The position numbers were made by a program, and so were the translations under genes. Shown piece after piece: positions 34,978-45,320 of a stretch of 64,000 nt of DNA. This DNA is from Nocardioides baekrokdamisoli (GTDB lineage: Bacteria > Actinomycetota > Actinomycetes > Propionibacteriales > Nocardioidaceae): positions 2,170,001 to 2,234,000 of the forward strand of contig NZ_AP019307.1 in NCBI RefSeq assembly GCF_003945325.1, given 5' to 3'. The stretch's first letter is position 1; the number at the start of each line of letters is the position of its first letter. The notes under the pieces are model-generated. The model ran no database searches. It saw nothing but the letters and a program-made list of their open reading frames with translations, and had not been told where the DNA came from.

Positions 34978-35757
34978 ATGGTCGATCATGGCGCGGTGAC
35001 CTCCACGACTTCGCCGACCGACGCCGCTGCGATTGACGCTGCACGCGCGGCGCTGGTGGAGGAGGCCGGCATCCCGGACATCGGGGAGCACCTCGACGCC
35101 GTCGCCGAGGACACTGGTGCGGTCACTCATCGCTTCGCGAGTCTGCGCGCCGGTTACGTCGGCTGGGCCTGGTCGGTCACGATCAACCAGCTTCCCGACG
35201 CTGCGATCACCATCGATGAGATCGTGCTCATGCCCGGCGAGGGTGCCATCACGGCCCCGGCCTGGGTTCCGTACCGCGACCGGATCAAGCCGGGCGACCT
35301 CTCGCCGGGTGACCTCCTCCCGGTGGCCGACGACGATCCGCGCCTCGTTCCGACGTACTCCTTCGGCGACGACCCGCTGGATCAGGACGCCCGCGGTCAG
35401 ATCCGTGCGGTCGGCAAGGACCTCGGTCTGGGGCGCGTACGCACCTTGGGCCAGGAAGGTTTCGACGACGTCGCCGAGCGCTGGTACGACGGTCAGGGCG
35501 GTCCGGACAGTGCGCTGGCCCAGGCGGCGCCCGACCAGTGCCACAGCTGCGGGTTCCTGGTGCGTCTCAACGGACCGTTGGGCCTCACCTTCGGGGTGTG
35601 CGCGAACGGCGACGCCAACGACGACGGCCGCGCGGTCTCACTGAACCACGGCTGTGGTGCCCACTCCGAGGTACGACTGGCGAAGCGTCACGAGGCGCAG
35701 CCGTTGCCGCCACCGGTGTGGGACACCCTCACTCCGGACGACCTGGATCGTCTGTAG
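34978..35757 (+). CDS. DUF3027 domain-containing protein
   Basis: A protein of about 259 residues, or 253 if the GTG at 34996 is the start. It has the DUF3027 pattern RFASLRAGYVGWAWSVTINQLPDAAITIDEIVLMPGEGAI with WVPYRDRIKPGDLSPGDLLP. Towards the C-terminus CHSCGF, FGVCANGD and NHGCGAHSE give cysteines suited to metal binding. The function is unknown; the family is actinobacterial. Divergent from the MFS gene, with its 3' end overlapping the DUF2530 gene by 29 bp. Confidence 0.85.
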   Translation: MVDHGAVTSTTSPTDAAAIDAARAALVEEAGIPDIGEHLDAVAEDTGAVTHRFASLRAGYVGWAWSVTINQLPDAAITIDEIVLMPGEGAITAPAWVPYRDRIKPGDLSPGDLLPVADDDPRLVPTYSFGDDPLDQDARGQIRAVGKDLGLGRVRTLGQEGFDDVAERWYDGQGGPDSALAQAAPDQCHSCGFLVRLNGPLGLTFGVCANGDANDDGRAVSLNHGCGAHSEVRLAKRHEAQPLPPPVWDTLTPDDLDRL

Positions 35758-35965
35758 TCCGGTCCTGGCGACGTCGGCAGATGTCGATGCCGACCAGACC
35801 GAGACCTGTGCCCACGAGGCACGTCCACACCCACCAGAGGTGGCCGTCGGTCTGAAGTCGTCCCCAGAAGGGCAGCAGGCCGAGGCAGGCAACGGCGAAG
35901 GCAGCCGTGCCGATCTGGACCGCGCGTACGCCGAAGGGATCGATCGGGCGGGGTTCGACGGCCAT
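35729..35965 (-). CDS. DUF2530 small membrane protein
   Basis: A 78-residue protein with two membrane helices (about 15-34 and 44-62). Its pattern LPFWGRLQTDGHLWWVWTCLVGTGLGLVGIDICRRRQ is typical of actinobacterial DUF2530. Function unknown. It converges on the DUF3027 gene with a 29-bp overlap. Confidence 0.8.
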   Translation of the reverse strand: MAVEPRPIDPFGVRAVQIGTAAFAVACLGLLPFWGRLQTDGHLWWVWTCLVGTGLGLVGIDICRRRQDRTTDDPGRPE

Positions 35966-36013
35966 GTCAGTGACGATATCGAACCTTGCGGCGACTCTCC
36001 CCGCGTGGAATAG

Positions 36014-36026
36014 TTAGCAATGCTAA
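36014..36026. promoter_or_regulatory. MarR operator palindrome
   Basis: TTAGCAATGCTAA, a perfect dyad around a central A, 15 bp before the GTG start of the marR gene. MarR proteins bind dyads of this size at their own promoters; repression of the marR-MFS pair is inferred. Confidence 0.65.
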
Positions 36027-36041
36027 GGAGTTGAGGTCATC

Positions 36042-36470
36042 GTGACTCTTGCCAATGCTGAACTTGCCGCCGGGCTGCGGGTCGCCGTCATGCGCTTGCG
36101 CCGTCGCCTCGCCAACGAGCACGACCCCGAGCACGACCTGTCCATCGGCTCGATGGCCGTCCTCGGGGGGCTGTACCGCCACGGCGAGCTCACCCTGGGG
36201 GAGCTCGCCGAGCGGGAGCGCGTACGCCCGCCGAGCATGACCCGGACCATCAAGTGCCTGGCTGAGGGTGGGTACGTGACCCGTTCCTCCGGTGAGTACG
36301 ACCGTCGTCAGGTCGTGATCGCACTAACAGACCTGGGTCGGTCGGCAGTGATTGCCGACCGTCGCAGGCGCGATGCCTGGTTGAGCGAGCGACTGGGCGA
36401 ACTGACGGTGCAGGAACGCGACGTCCTGCGGGCAGCTGCCCCGATCCTGGAAAAGCTGGCGGAGGCATGA
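36042..36470 (+). CDS. MarR family transcriptional regulator
   Basis: A 142-residue winged-helix regulator. The recognition region is LTLGELAERERVRPPSMTRTIKCLAEGGYVTRSSGEYDRRQVVIALTDLG (about 49-100), including the wing residues DRRQ. The GTG at 36042 follows AAGGAG. Its stop overlaps the MFS start (ATGA), so it very probably controls that exporter in response to a small aromatic or drug-like ligand. Confidence 0.92.
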   Translation: MTLANAELAAGLRVAVMRLRRRLANEHDPEHDLSIGSMAVLGGLYRHGELTLGELAERERVRPPSMTRTIKCLAEGGYVTRSSGEYDRRQVVIALTDLGRSAVIADRRRRDAWLSERLGELTVQERDVLRAAAPILEKLAEA

Positions 36471-37708
36471 GCCCGACCTTCCGAGCCCTCCACAACCCCA
36501 ACTACCGGCTGTACCTGGCCGGCAGCGTCGTCTCCAACACCGGCACCTGGATGATGCGGGTGGCACAGGACTGGCTGGTTCTCCAGCCCCTCCACGGTGG
36601 CAGCGCGGCCGTCGGCATCACCACCGGCCTTCAGTTCCTCCCGATCCTTCTGCTCACGCCGTACGCCGGAGTCGTCGCTGATCGGGTGCCCAAGCGTCGG
36701 CTCCTGCAGATCACGCAGGCCACGATGGGTGCGGCCTCCCTCATCAGCGGCGCGGTGGCGGTCAGCGGCCACAGTGCACTGTGGATCGTCTATCTCTGCG
36801 CCCTCGGCCTCGGTGTGGGTGCGGCCTTCGACGCGCCGGCGCGACAGAGCTTCGTCTCGGAGATGGTCGAGGTCGAGGATCTCACCAACGCCGTCGGCCT
36901 CAACTCGGCGAGTTTCAACGTCGCGCGACTGATGGGCCCGGCGGCCGCCGGGCTTCTGATCGCCGCCCTGGGTTCCGGGCAGCGCGCCACGGGCGTGGTC
37001 TTCCTGGTCAACGCCGCCTCGTACGCCGCCGTCATCCTGCAGCTGCGCCGGATGGACCCGACGCTGCTGCACCCCGCAGACCGCCGGGCGCGCGGGCCGC
37101 ACGACCTCCTCGAGGCTGTGGCCTATGTCCGCTCCCAACCCAGAATGTTGTTCGTCCTGATCGTGATCTTCTTCGTCGGCACGTTCGGGATGAACTTCCA
37201 GCTCACCTCCGCCCTGATGGCGACTCAGGTGTACGGCAAGGGAGCCGGTGAGTTCGGGCTGCTCGGCTCGGCCCTGGCGGTGGGTTCGCTGACCGGCGCG
37301 CTGATGGCCGCCCGGCGTACCTCGATCCGACTGCGTCTGCTTGTTCTGGGTGCGCTCGGGTTCGGTGCCGCCGAGGTGGTGGCCGCCTTCCTGCCGTCCT
37401 ACGGACTTTTCGCGCTCTGCTGCCCACTCATCGGGTTCTCCGCGCTGACTGTCGCGAACACTGCGAACTCGACGTTGCAGTTGAGTGCCGACCCGGCCTA
37501 CCGGGGCCGCGTGATGGCCCTCTACATGACGGTTTTCCAGGGAGGTACGCCGCTGGGCGCCCCGCTGATCGGCTGGATCGGGCAGGCGTACGGCGCTCGC
37601 TGGACGCTGATCGTCGGTGGTGCACTCGTCCTCGTGGGCGCCGGCATCGCAAGCACGGCGTACGCCGCGGCGGCGCAGCGCTCGCGTACCCCTGTTGCAG
37701 CGTTTTGA
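36467..37708 (+). CDS. MFS exporter (EntS/DHA3-like) controlled by the adjacent MarR protein
   Basis: Major facilitator permease of 413 residues with about 12 helices. The opening FRALHNPNYRLYLAGSVVSNTGTWMMRVAQDWLVL and LTPYAGVVADRVPKRRLLQITQ are typical of the DHA3/EntS group of efflux proteins. The substrate is unknown. The ATG overlaps the marR stop by four bases. The str-operon -35 box begins inside its last codons. Confidence 0.88.
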   Translation: MSPTFRALHNPNYRLYLAGSVVSNTGTWMMRVAQDWLVLQPLHGGSAAVGITTGLQFLPILLLTPYAGVVADRVPKRRLLQITQATMGAASLISGAVAVSGHSALWIVYLCALGLGVGAAFDAPARQSFVSEMVEVEDLTNAVGLNSASFNVARLMGPAAAGLLIAALGSGQRATGVVFLVNAASYAAVILQLRRMDPTLLHPADRRARGPHDLLEAVAYVRSQPRMLFVLIVIFFVGTFGMNFQLTSALMATQVYGKGAGEFGLLGSALAVGSLTGALMAARRTSIRLRLLVLGALGFGAAEVVAAFLPSYGLFALCCPLIGFSALTVANTANSTLQLSADPAYRGRVMALYMTVFQGGTPLGAPLIGWIGQAYGARWTLIVGGALVLVGAGIASTAYAAAAQRSRTPVAAF

Positions 37709-37733
37709 CCCTCCCCAGACGCGCAGGTAGCCT
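37705..37733 (+). promoter_or_regulatory. Promoter of the str operon
   Basis: TTGACC (37705-37710), a 17-base spacer and TAGCCT (37728-37733), a close match to the housekeeping sigma consensus. The start would be near 37740, leaving a ~150-base leader before rpsL. An 8-bp inverted repeat (CCCCAGAC at 37713-37720, GTCTGGGG at 37744-37751) brackets the -10 box and may bind a regulator. Confidence 0.7.
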
Positions 37734-37887
37734 TTCAGATCGTGTCTGGGGATTCCTGGACATGCTTTCGCGCCCTCACGGGCCTGGGCACCACCACCGC
37801 GGTTGAAACGCTGCGGCGGCAGTTCCCACTTGACCGCTTCGGCAGAGCGCCGCTGCGAGATAGATGACAAAGAAAGGGAACCACTCG

Positions 37888-38262
37888 GTGCCCACTATTA
37901 ACCAGCTGGTCCGCAAGGGCCGCGAGGACAAGGCGTCCAAGACCAAGACGCCGGCCCTCAAGGGATCCCCGCAGCGTCGCGGCGTCTGCACGCGCGTCTA
38001 CACGACCACCCCGAAGAAGCCGAACTCCGCCCTCCGCAAGGTTGCCCGTGTGCGCCTTTCGTCCGGCGTCGAGGTCACGGCCTACATCCCGGGTGTGGGT
38101 CACAACCTTCAGGAGCACTCGATCGTGCTCGTCCGTGGCGGCCGTGTGAAGGACCTTCCCGGTGTCCGCTACAAGATCATCCGCGGCACGCTTGACACCC
38201 AGGGTGTGAAGAACCGCAAGCAGGCTCGCAGCCGCTACGGCGCCAAGAAGGAGAAGGCCTAA
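37888..38262 (+). CDS. rpsL: 30S ribosomal protein S12 (uS12)
   Basis: Decoding-centre protein of 124 residues, the standard length from the GTG at 37888 ([12 protein letters not shown]), with AAAGGGA upstream; the longer frame from 37864 is not supported. K43 (TPKKPNS) and K88 ([11 protein letters not shown]), the classical streptomycin-resistance positions, are both wild type. First gene of the str operon; the stop shares a base with the rpsG start (TAATG). Confidence 0.98.
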   Translation: MPTINQLVRKGREDKASKTKTPALKGSPQRRGVCTRVYTTTPKKPNSALRKVARVRLSSGVEVTAYIPGVGHNLQEHSIVLVRGGRVKDLPGVRYKIIRGTLDTQGVKNRKQARSRYGAKKEKA

Positions 38263-38732
38263 TGCCTCGCAAGGGTCCCGCTCCGAAGCGGCCGATCGAC
38301 GTCGACCCGGTCTACGGATCGCAGGTTGTCACCCAGCTCGTCTCGAAGGTTCTGAAGGACGGCAAGAAGCAGGTTGCCCAGCGCATCGTCTACACCGCGC
38401 TTGAAGGCACCCGCGACAAGACCGGCGCCGACCCGGTGATCACGCTCAAGCGTGCGCTGGAGAACGTCAAGCCGGCCATCGAGGTCAAGTCCCGCCGTGT
38501 CGGTGGCGCGACCTACCAGGTTCCGGTTGAGGTCAAGGGCACCCGTGGCAACACGCTCGCCCTGCGTTGGCTCGTCGGCTACGCCGCCGACCGTCGCGAG
38601 AAGACCATGGCCGAGCGCCTCATGAACGAGATCCTCGACGCCAGCAACGGCCTGGGTGCCGCTGTGAAGAAGCGTGAGGACACTCACAAGATGGCCGAGT
38701 CCAACAAGGCCTTCGCGCACTACCGCTGGTGA
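38262..38732 (+). CDS. rpsG: 30S ribosomal protein S7 (uS7)
   Basis: A 156-residue head protein that nucleates assembly of the 16S 3' domain and contacts E-site t[33 protein letters not shown] opens it and [15 protein letters not shown] is the conserved terminus. It overlaps rpsL by one base (TAATG). A small 8-bp hairpin (38739-38767, CGGGTGGG/CCCACCCG) lies in the spacer before fusA. Confidence 0.98.
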   Translation: MPRKGPAPKRPIDVDPVYGSQVVTQLVSKVLKDGKKQVAQRIVYTALEGTRDKTGADPVITLKRALENVKPAIEVKSRRVGGATYQVPVEVKGTRGNTLALRWLVGYAADRREKTMAERLMNEILDASNGLGAAVKKREDTHKMAESNKAFAHYRW

Positions 38733-38805
38733 TTTTCCGGGTGGGGCGGCTACCGCTGCCCCACCCGACACCCCATCTACCTGCTACCTAAGGAATCCAG
38801 AGACT

Positions 38806-40920
<2,115 letters not shown>

Positions 40921-40988
40921 TCGTCTAGGTTCTTCGGCAGCACCCAGCAAGTACGAGTCAGTAGAAACATTCATCAGGAGGAGCCCCA

Positions 40989-42182
40989 GTGGCTAAGGCA
41001 AAGTTCGAGCGGACCAAGCCGCACGTCAACATCGGCACGATCGGTCACATCGACCACGGCAAGACGACGCTGACCGCGGCGATCACCAAGGTCCTGCACG
41101 ACGCGTACCCGGACCTCAACGAGGCCTCGGCATTCGACCAGATCGACAAGGCTCCTGAGGAGCGCCAGCGCGGTATCACGATCTCGATCGCGCACGTCGA
41201 GTACCAGACCGAGGGGCGTCACTACGCCCACGTCGACTGCCCTGGTCACGCTGACTACATCAAGAACATGATCACCGGTGCGGCCCAGATGGACGGTGCG
41301 ATCCTTGTCGTCGCCGCCACTGACGGTCCGATGCCGCAGACGCGTGAGCACGTGCTGCTCGCCCGCCAGGTCGGCGTGCCGTCCCTGGTCGTGGCGCTCA
41401 ACAAGTGCGACATGGTCGACGACGAGGAGCTCATCGAGCTCGTCGAGATGGAGGTGCGCGAGCTCCTCTCCGAGTACGAGTTCCCGGGCGACGACATCCC
41501 GGTCGTTCGCGTTGCCGCCTTCCCGGCGCTGCAGGGCGATGCCAAGTGGGGCGAGTCGGTCCTCGAGCTGATGAAGGCCGTCGACGACTACATCCCGACC
41601 CCGGCCCGTGAGACCGAGAAGCCGTTCCTCATGCCTGTCGAGGACGTCTTCACGATCACCGGTCGTGGCACCGTCATCACCGGTCGTATCGAGCGCGGCA
41701 TCGTCAAGGTCGGTGAAGAGGTCGAGATCGTCGGCATCCGCGAGACCTCGCAGAAGTCGACCGTCACCGGTGTCGAGATGTTCCGCAAGCTCCTCGACGA
41801 GGGCCAGGCTGGCGAGAACGTCGGTCTCCTCCTTCGTGGTACGAAGCGCGAGGACGTCGAGCGCGGCATGGTTGTCATCAAGCCGGGCACCACGACTCCT
41901 CACACGGAGTTCGAGGCGAACGTCTACATCCTGTCCAAGGACGAGGGTGGCCGTCACACGCCGTTCTTCAACAACTACCGTCCGCAGTTCTACTTCCGTA
42001 CGACTGACGTGACCGGTGTTGTGACCCTGCCTGAGGGCACCGAGATGGTCATGCCGGGTGACAACACGGAGATGTCCGTGCAGCTCATCCAGCCGATCGC
42101 CATGGACGAGGGTCTTCGCTTCGCGATCCGTGAGGGTGGCCGCACCGTGGGTGCTGGTCGCGTCACCAAGATCAACAAGTGA
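40989..42182 (+). CDS. tuf: Elongation factor Tu
   Basis: Aminoacyl-tRNA-delivering GTPase of 397 residues. [40 protein letters not shown] and NKCDMVDD are the nucleotide-binding motifs. Domains 2 and 3 are complete, ending with [13 protein letters not shown]. The GTG start follows a strong AGGAGGAG. Last gene of the str operon; a terminator follows 16 bases after the stop. Confidence 0.98.
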   Translation: MAKAKFERTKPHVNIGTIGHIDHGKTTLTAAITKVLHDAYPDLNEASAFDQIDKAPEERQRGITISIAHVEYQTEGRHYAHVDCPGHADYIKNMITGAAQMDGAILVVAATDGPMPQTREHVLLARQVGVPSLVVALNKCDMVDDEELIELVEMEVRELLSEYEFPGDDIPVVRVAAFPALQGDAKWGESVLELMKAVDDYIPTPARETEKPFLMPVEDVFTITGRGTVITGRIERGIVKVGEEVEIVGIRETSQKSTVTGVEMFRKLLDEGQAGENVGLLLRGTKREDVERGMVVIKPGTTTPHTEFEANVYILSKDEGGRHTPFFNNYRPQFYFRTTDVTGVVTLPEGTEMVMPGDNTEMSVQLIQPIAMDEGLRFAIREGGRTVGAGRVTKINK

Positions 42183-42198
42183 TCTAGCTTCACCTCAT

Positions 42199-42232
42199 CG
42201 AAGGCCTCCCACCGCAAGGTGGGGGGCCTTCG
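42199..42232 (+). terminator. Terminator after tuf
   Basis: A 15-base stem, CGAAGGCCTCCCACC (42199-42213) against 42218-42232, with one G-T wobble and a GCAA tetraloop. Only a short T-rich stretch (GTGCTTTCG) follows. Confidence 0.85.
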
Positions 42233-42375
42233 TGCTTTCGGGCCGGTTTCGCATCGGCCCCTCGTCGCCAAGTGGGACCGCCGCGCGCGCCTTGCTCGCT
42301 TCGCTCGCTCGGGGGCGCGTCGGCCCCAAGGCTCCTGCGGAGCCGCGCGAAGCCGGCCCGAAAACACGAAGGCCC
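42224..42375. repeat. Large inverted repeat enclosing the dispersed repeat behind tuf
   Basis: The arms 42224-42246 and 42353-42375 are complementary at 22 of 23 positions (GGGCCTTCGTG, then CTTTCGGGCCGG on the left). The left arm overlaps the tuf terminator and the right arm overlaps the terminator of the opposite methyltransferase gene. The 106-bp interior contains the repeat copy at 42272-42340. Confidence 0.75.
42272..42340. repeat. Dispersed repeat behind tuf (copy 2)
   Basis: Intergenic copy of the repeat found inside aceF at 13683-13751: 63 of 69 bases are identical and the same orientation is kept. No gene is encoded here. Confidence 0.85.
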
Positions 42376-42408
42376 GGTTCCTCCTTGTGGGTGGGAGCCG
42401 GGCCTTCG
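42367..42408 (-). terminator. Terminator of the methyltransferase gene
   Basis: Perfect 11-bp stem CGAAGGCCCGG (42367-42377) and CCGGGCCTTCG (42398-42408). Read leftward it is followed by TGTTTTCG, a modest T-run. It starts 15 bp after the methyltransferase stop. Confidence 0.75.
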
Positions 42409-42422
42409 TCACGTGGGCCTGA

Positions 42423-43199
42423 TCAGCGCTTGCGCACCTCGAGGAAGATCGACGGGCCGAAGTTCTTCTTGGCCAGGCGCTTCTGGAGCGGCTTCTCGAT
42501 CGCAACCATGAGGCCGGTCGGCAGGATCTTCTTCAAGGTCTCACTGCGCAGGTTCGACACCGAGAGCTTGTTGATGATCTTGAAGCCTTGGTCCTGGAGT
42601 GCCTCGGTCACCGTGTCGACGTTGTGGTTCACGAAGGCGATCGCGTCCGGCTCGTCGGCAGTCACCGTGCGGATCGACACGGGTTCCTTGGGGAGTTCCT
42701 TGCCGGCCTTCTTGAACGCGCGACGGTTCTTGTAGTGGCCGTAGTTGGCGACCTCGATGATCGCGGTCCCGCCCTGGCGCAGGACGCGGTAGATCTCGGC
42801 GAACTCCTTGGAGGGCTCCGGGATGTGGTGCATGACCCGGACCATCGTGATCAGGTCGAGGGAGCCGTTGGGGAACGCGAGGTCATCTGCCTGCGTCTGG
42901 AGCATCTGGATGTCGGTGCCCGCGAGGACTGACTTCGCGGCCTCGAGCTGGGACGCGGCTGGTTCGGCCAGCGTCACCTTGTCCGCGTACTGCCTCAGCA
43001 GCAGGCAAAGCCGCCCGAATCCGCCGCCGATGTCGGCGGCGTGGTTGAAGCTCTTGCCCTTCAGGAGCGTACGCAGGGCGTGCTCCTCGGCGGCGTGCTC
43101 GTAGTCGCGGTTGTCCCAGTACTTCGTGTAGTCGTAGCCACGCTCGTACTGGTTGGCGACCTTCTTGCCGCTGCCGTTGGTGGGGGTCGTCTCGCTCAC
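42423..43199 (-). CDS. Class I SAM-dependent methyltransferase
   Basis: A 258-residue protein with a Rossmann methyltransferase core. Motif I is ADIGGGFGRL (about 55-64). The acidic residue of TLAEPA ends strand 2, and ITMVRVMHHIPEP and LRQGGTAIIEVANYGHYKNR are the post-motif strands. The substrate is unknown; the pattern resembles Methyltransf_11-type small-molecule or quinone methyltransferases. It interrupts the str-S10 cluster on the opposite strand, with its own terminator, and is richer in Lys, Asn and Tyr than its neighbours. Confidence 0.82.
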   Translation of the reverse strand: MSETTPTNGSGKKVANQYERGYDYTKYWDNRDYEHAAEEHALRTLLKGKSFNHAADIGGGFGRLCLLLRQYADKVTLAEPAASQLEAAKSVLAGTDIQMLQTQADDLAFPNGSLDLITMVRVMHHIPEPSKEFAEIYRVLRQGGTAIIEVANYGHYKNRRAFKKAGKELPKEPVSIRTVTADEPDAIAFVNHNVDTVTEALQDQGFKIINKLSVSNLRSETLKKILPTGLMVAIEKPLQKRLAKKNFGPSIFLEVRKR

Positions 43200-43265
43200 C
43201 CGAGCAGCCTACCGGCGTAGGGGCGTGGCTTGGGCGCTGGCGACACCGTCGGCGAGGATGGGCGC

Positions 43266-43982
43266 ATGACACAGCGCGTCGCCCCCGCCCGCCCTGGTGG
43301 CAGCCTCACTGAGGACGGACGCCAGATGCGCGAGATCGTCTCGTACGCGCGGCGCGGCGCGCGGTTCAGCGACAGGCAACAGCGGATCTGGGATGAGTAC
43401 GCCCCGCAGTGGGTGATCGACCCCGCAGCGGTCGAGGCCGACGATTTCGACTGGTCGAGCGTCTTCGGACGCGATGCCCCGTTGATCCTGGAGATCGGCT
43501 CGGGCGTGGGGGAGACCCTGGGGGCGGTGGAGCGACCCGATGCCAACATCCTCGGTGTCGAGGTCTGGGTGCCGGGCGTCGCCGATACGCTCGGGCGTCT
43601 CGCAGCTGCAGGACGCACGAACGTGCGCATGCTCAGCATCGACGCCGTCTGGTTGCTCAGGGAGCGAATCGCGCCCGGTGCGTTGCAGGAACTCTGGCTG
43701 ATGTTCCCTGATCCGTGGCACAAGGCCCGTCACCACAAGCGCCGCATCGTGCAGCCGGGGTTCGCCGAACTCGTCACGGATCGCCTGGTCGACGGCGGGA
43801 TCTGGCGCCTGGCCACGGATTGGTTGCCCTACGCCGAGCACATGCAGGACGTCATCGATCCTGCTCCGGGGCTGCGCGGAGGAGTGGTCGACAGGTGGCC
43901 CGAGCGACCACTGACCAAGTTCGAGCGCCGCGGGATCGCCAAGGAGAGGCAGATCACAGACCTCGCCTACCTCAAGGGGTAG
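43266..43982 (+). CDS. trmB: tRNA (guanine-N7-)-methyltransferase
   Basis: TrmB of about 238 residues, forming m7G46 in tRNA. The SAM motif LILEIGSGVGETLG, the signature MFPDPWHKARHHKRRIVQPGFAELV and the end LTKFERRGIAKER are diagnostic. ATG 43266 (TQRVAPARPGGSLTEDG) is preferred over an in-frame upstream start at 43230. It is divergent from the methyltransferase gene, with 66 bp between the starts. Confidence 0.93.
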   Translation: MTQRVAPARPGGSLTEDGRQMREIVSYARRGARFSDRQQRIWDEYAPQWVIDPAAVEADDFDWSSVFGRDAPLILEIGSGVGETLGAVERPDANILGVEVWVPGVADTLGRLAAAGRTNVRMLSIDAVWLLRERIAPGALQELWLMFPDPWHKARHHKRRIVQPGFAELVTDRLVDGGIWRLATDWLPYAEHMQDVIDPAPGLRGGVVDRWPERPLTKFERRGIAKERQITDLAYLKG

Positions 43983-44341
43983 CCGACGAATTTGGTGCCA
44001 CGCGGGGATCGTGACAAGATTCTCTGGTTGCTCCGGCGGATCGCCGGGGTGCGCACAACTTTGACTTTTGAATCGCGTCTCCATCAGGGCCGTTGTCTGA
44101 ACGGACACAGTGCCCGGAGCCCATTTGCTTGTCATGTGTGCGTTCCCTGGAGATCCGATTCGCTCTCGATTCGTTTCGGGGGACCGCCAATGCCGATCAG
44201 TTCCATGGTCACGTGAAGCCAAAACAGGCGACACGCCCGACCTCGGGGGTCGGCGGTGGGGAGTGACGGGACTGACTCAAACCCGAGGACGTTCCCGAAG
44301 ACGCACGCGGTAACGCAGAGTAAGTAAAGGACGAGGCACAG
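43983..44341 (+). other. Non-coding leader region of the S10 operon
   Basis: A 359-base gap without a credible gene; it must contain the S10 promoter. TTGGTG (43992) and CAAGAT (44015) are spaced by 17 bases and are the best, but weak, promoter pair. There are two small stems: CCGGCG-GAT-CGCCGG (44033-44047) and one at 44237-44253 (CCGACC/GGTCGG). The leader could carry ribosomal-protein autoregulation, but no known fold is recognised. Confidence 0.5.
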
Positions 44342-44650
44342 ATGGCGGGACAGAAGATCCGCATCAGGCTCAAGGCCTATGACCACGAGGTGATTGACTC
44401 CTCGGCGCGCAAGATCGTGGACACGGTCACCCGTACGGGTGCGAAGGTTGCCGGCCCCGTGCCGCTGCCGACCGAGAAGAACATCTACGTCGTCATCCGG
44501 TCGCCGCACAAGTACAAGGACTCGCGCGAGCACTTCGAGATGCGTACGCACAAGCGCCTCATCGACATTCTCGACCCCACGCCGAAGACGGTCGACTCGC
44601 TGATGCGTCTCGACCTGCCGGCCGGTGTTGACATCGAGATCAAGCTCTGA
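44342..44650 (+). CDS. rpsJ: 30S ribosomal protein S10 (uS10/NusE)
   Basis: A 102-residue head protein that also acts as NusE in transcription antitermination. [27 protein letters not shown] and [35 protein letters not shown] are the whole family pattern. It opens the S10 operon; AAAGGA lies upstream. Confidence 0.98.
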   Translation: MAGQKIRIRLKAYDHEVIDSSARKIVDTVTRTGAKVAGPVPLPTEKNIYVVIRSPHKYKDSREHFEMRTHKRLIDILDPTPKTVDSLMRLDLPAGVDIEIKL

Positions 44651-44658
44651 GGTCTGAC

Positions 44659-45315
44659 ATGAACAACGATCGCAATGTGAAGGGGCTGCTGGGCACCAAG
44701 CTCGGCATGACCCAGCTGTGGGACGAGAACAACAAGATCGTCCCGGTCACCGTCGTGGACGTGTCGACCAACATCGTGACCTTCGTCCGCGACCTTGAGA
44801 AGGACGGCTACACGGCCATCCAGATCGGTTACGGCGAGATCGAGGGCCGCAAGGTCATCAAGCCGGTTGCCGGCCAGTTCGAGAAGGCGGGCACCACGCC
44901 GCGCCGTCACCTGGTCGAGCTCCGCACCGCTGACGCGGCGAGCTACGAGGTCGGCCAGGAGCTTCCGGTCGACACCTTCGGCGCGGGCGACGTCATCGAC
45001 GTCACCGGCACCTCGAAGGGTAAGGGCTTCGCCGGTGGCATGAAGCGTCACGGTTTCCACGGTGTCAGCGCCTCCCACGGTGCCCACCGCAACCACCGCA
45101 AGCCGGGTTCGATCGGTGCCTGCGCCACGCCGGGCCGTGTCTTCAAGGGCACGCGCATGGCTGGCCGTATGGGTACCGACACCGTCACCACCCAGAACCT
45201 GACCGTCCACGCCGTTGACGCGGACAAGGGTGTCGTGCTGCTCAAGGGTGCCATTCCCGGCCCCAAGGGTGGTCTCGTGATCCTCCGCTCGGCTGCCAAG
45301 AAGTCGGAGGCCTGA
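44659..45315 (+). CDS. rplC: 50S ribosomal protein L3 (uL3)
   Basis: A 218-residue early-assembly protein near the peptidyl transferase centre. [15 protein letters not shown] opens it, and the long loop [41 protein letters not shown] (about 128-168) reaches into the centre. Eight bases after rpsJ. Confidence 0.98.
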   Translation: MNNDRNVKGLLGTKLGMTQLWDENNKIVPVTVVDVSTNIVTFVRDLEKDGYTAIQIGYGEIEGRKVIKPVAGQFEKAGTTPRRHLVELRTADAASYEVGQELPVDTFGAGDVIDVTGTSKGKGFAGGMKRHGFHGVSASHGAHRNHRKPGSIGACATPGRVFKGTRMAGRMGTDTVTTQNLTVHAVDADKGVVLLKGAIPGPKGGLVILRSAAKKSEA

Positions 45316-45320
45316 TCACC

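Noticed and set aside
37888..38262. Streptomycin-resistance allele of rpsL
   Set aside because: K43 and K88 are both wild type.
42272..42340. Insertion sequence behind tuf
   Set aside because: No transposase frame, no target duplication and far too short; it is treated as a dispersed repeat.
43983..44341. Small open frames in the S10 leader region
   Set aside because: They lack family similarity and ribosome-binding sites, and their composition does not match neighbouring genes; the region is read as a leader.
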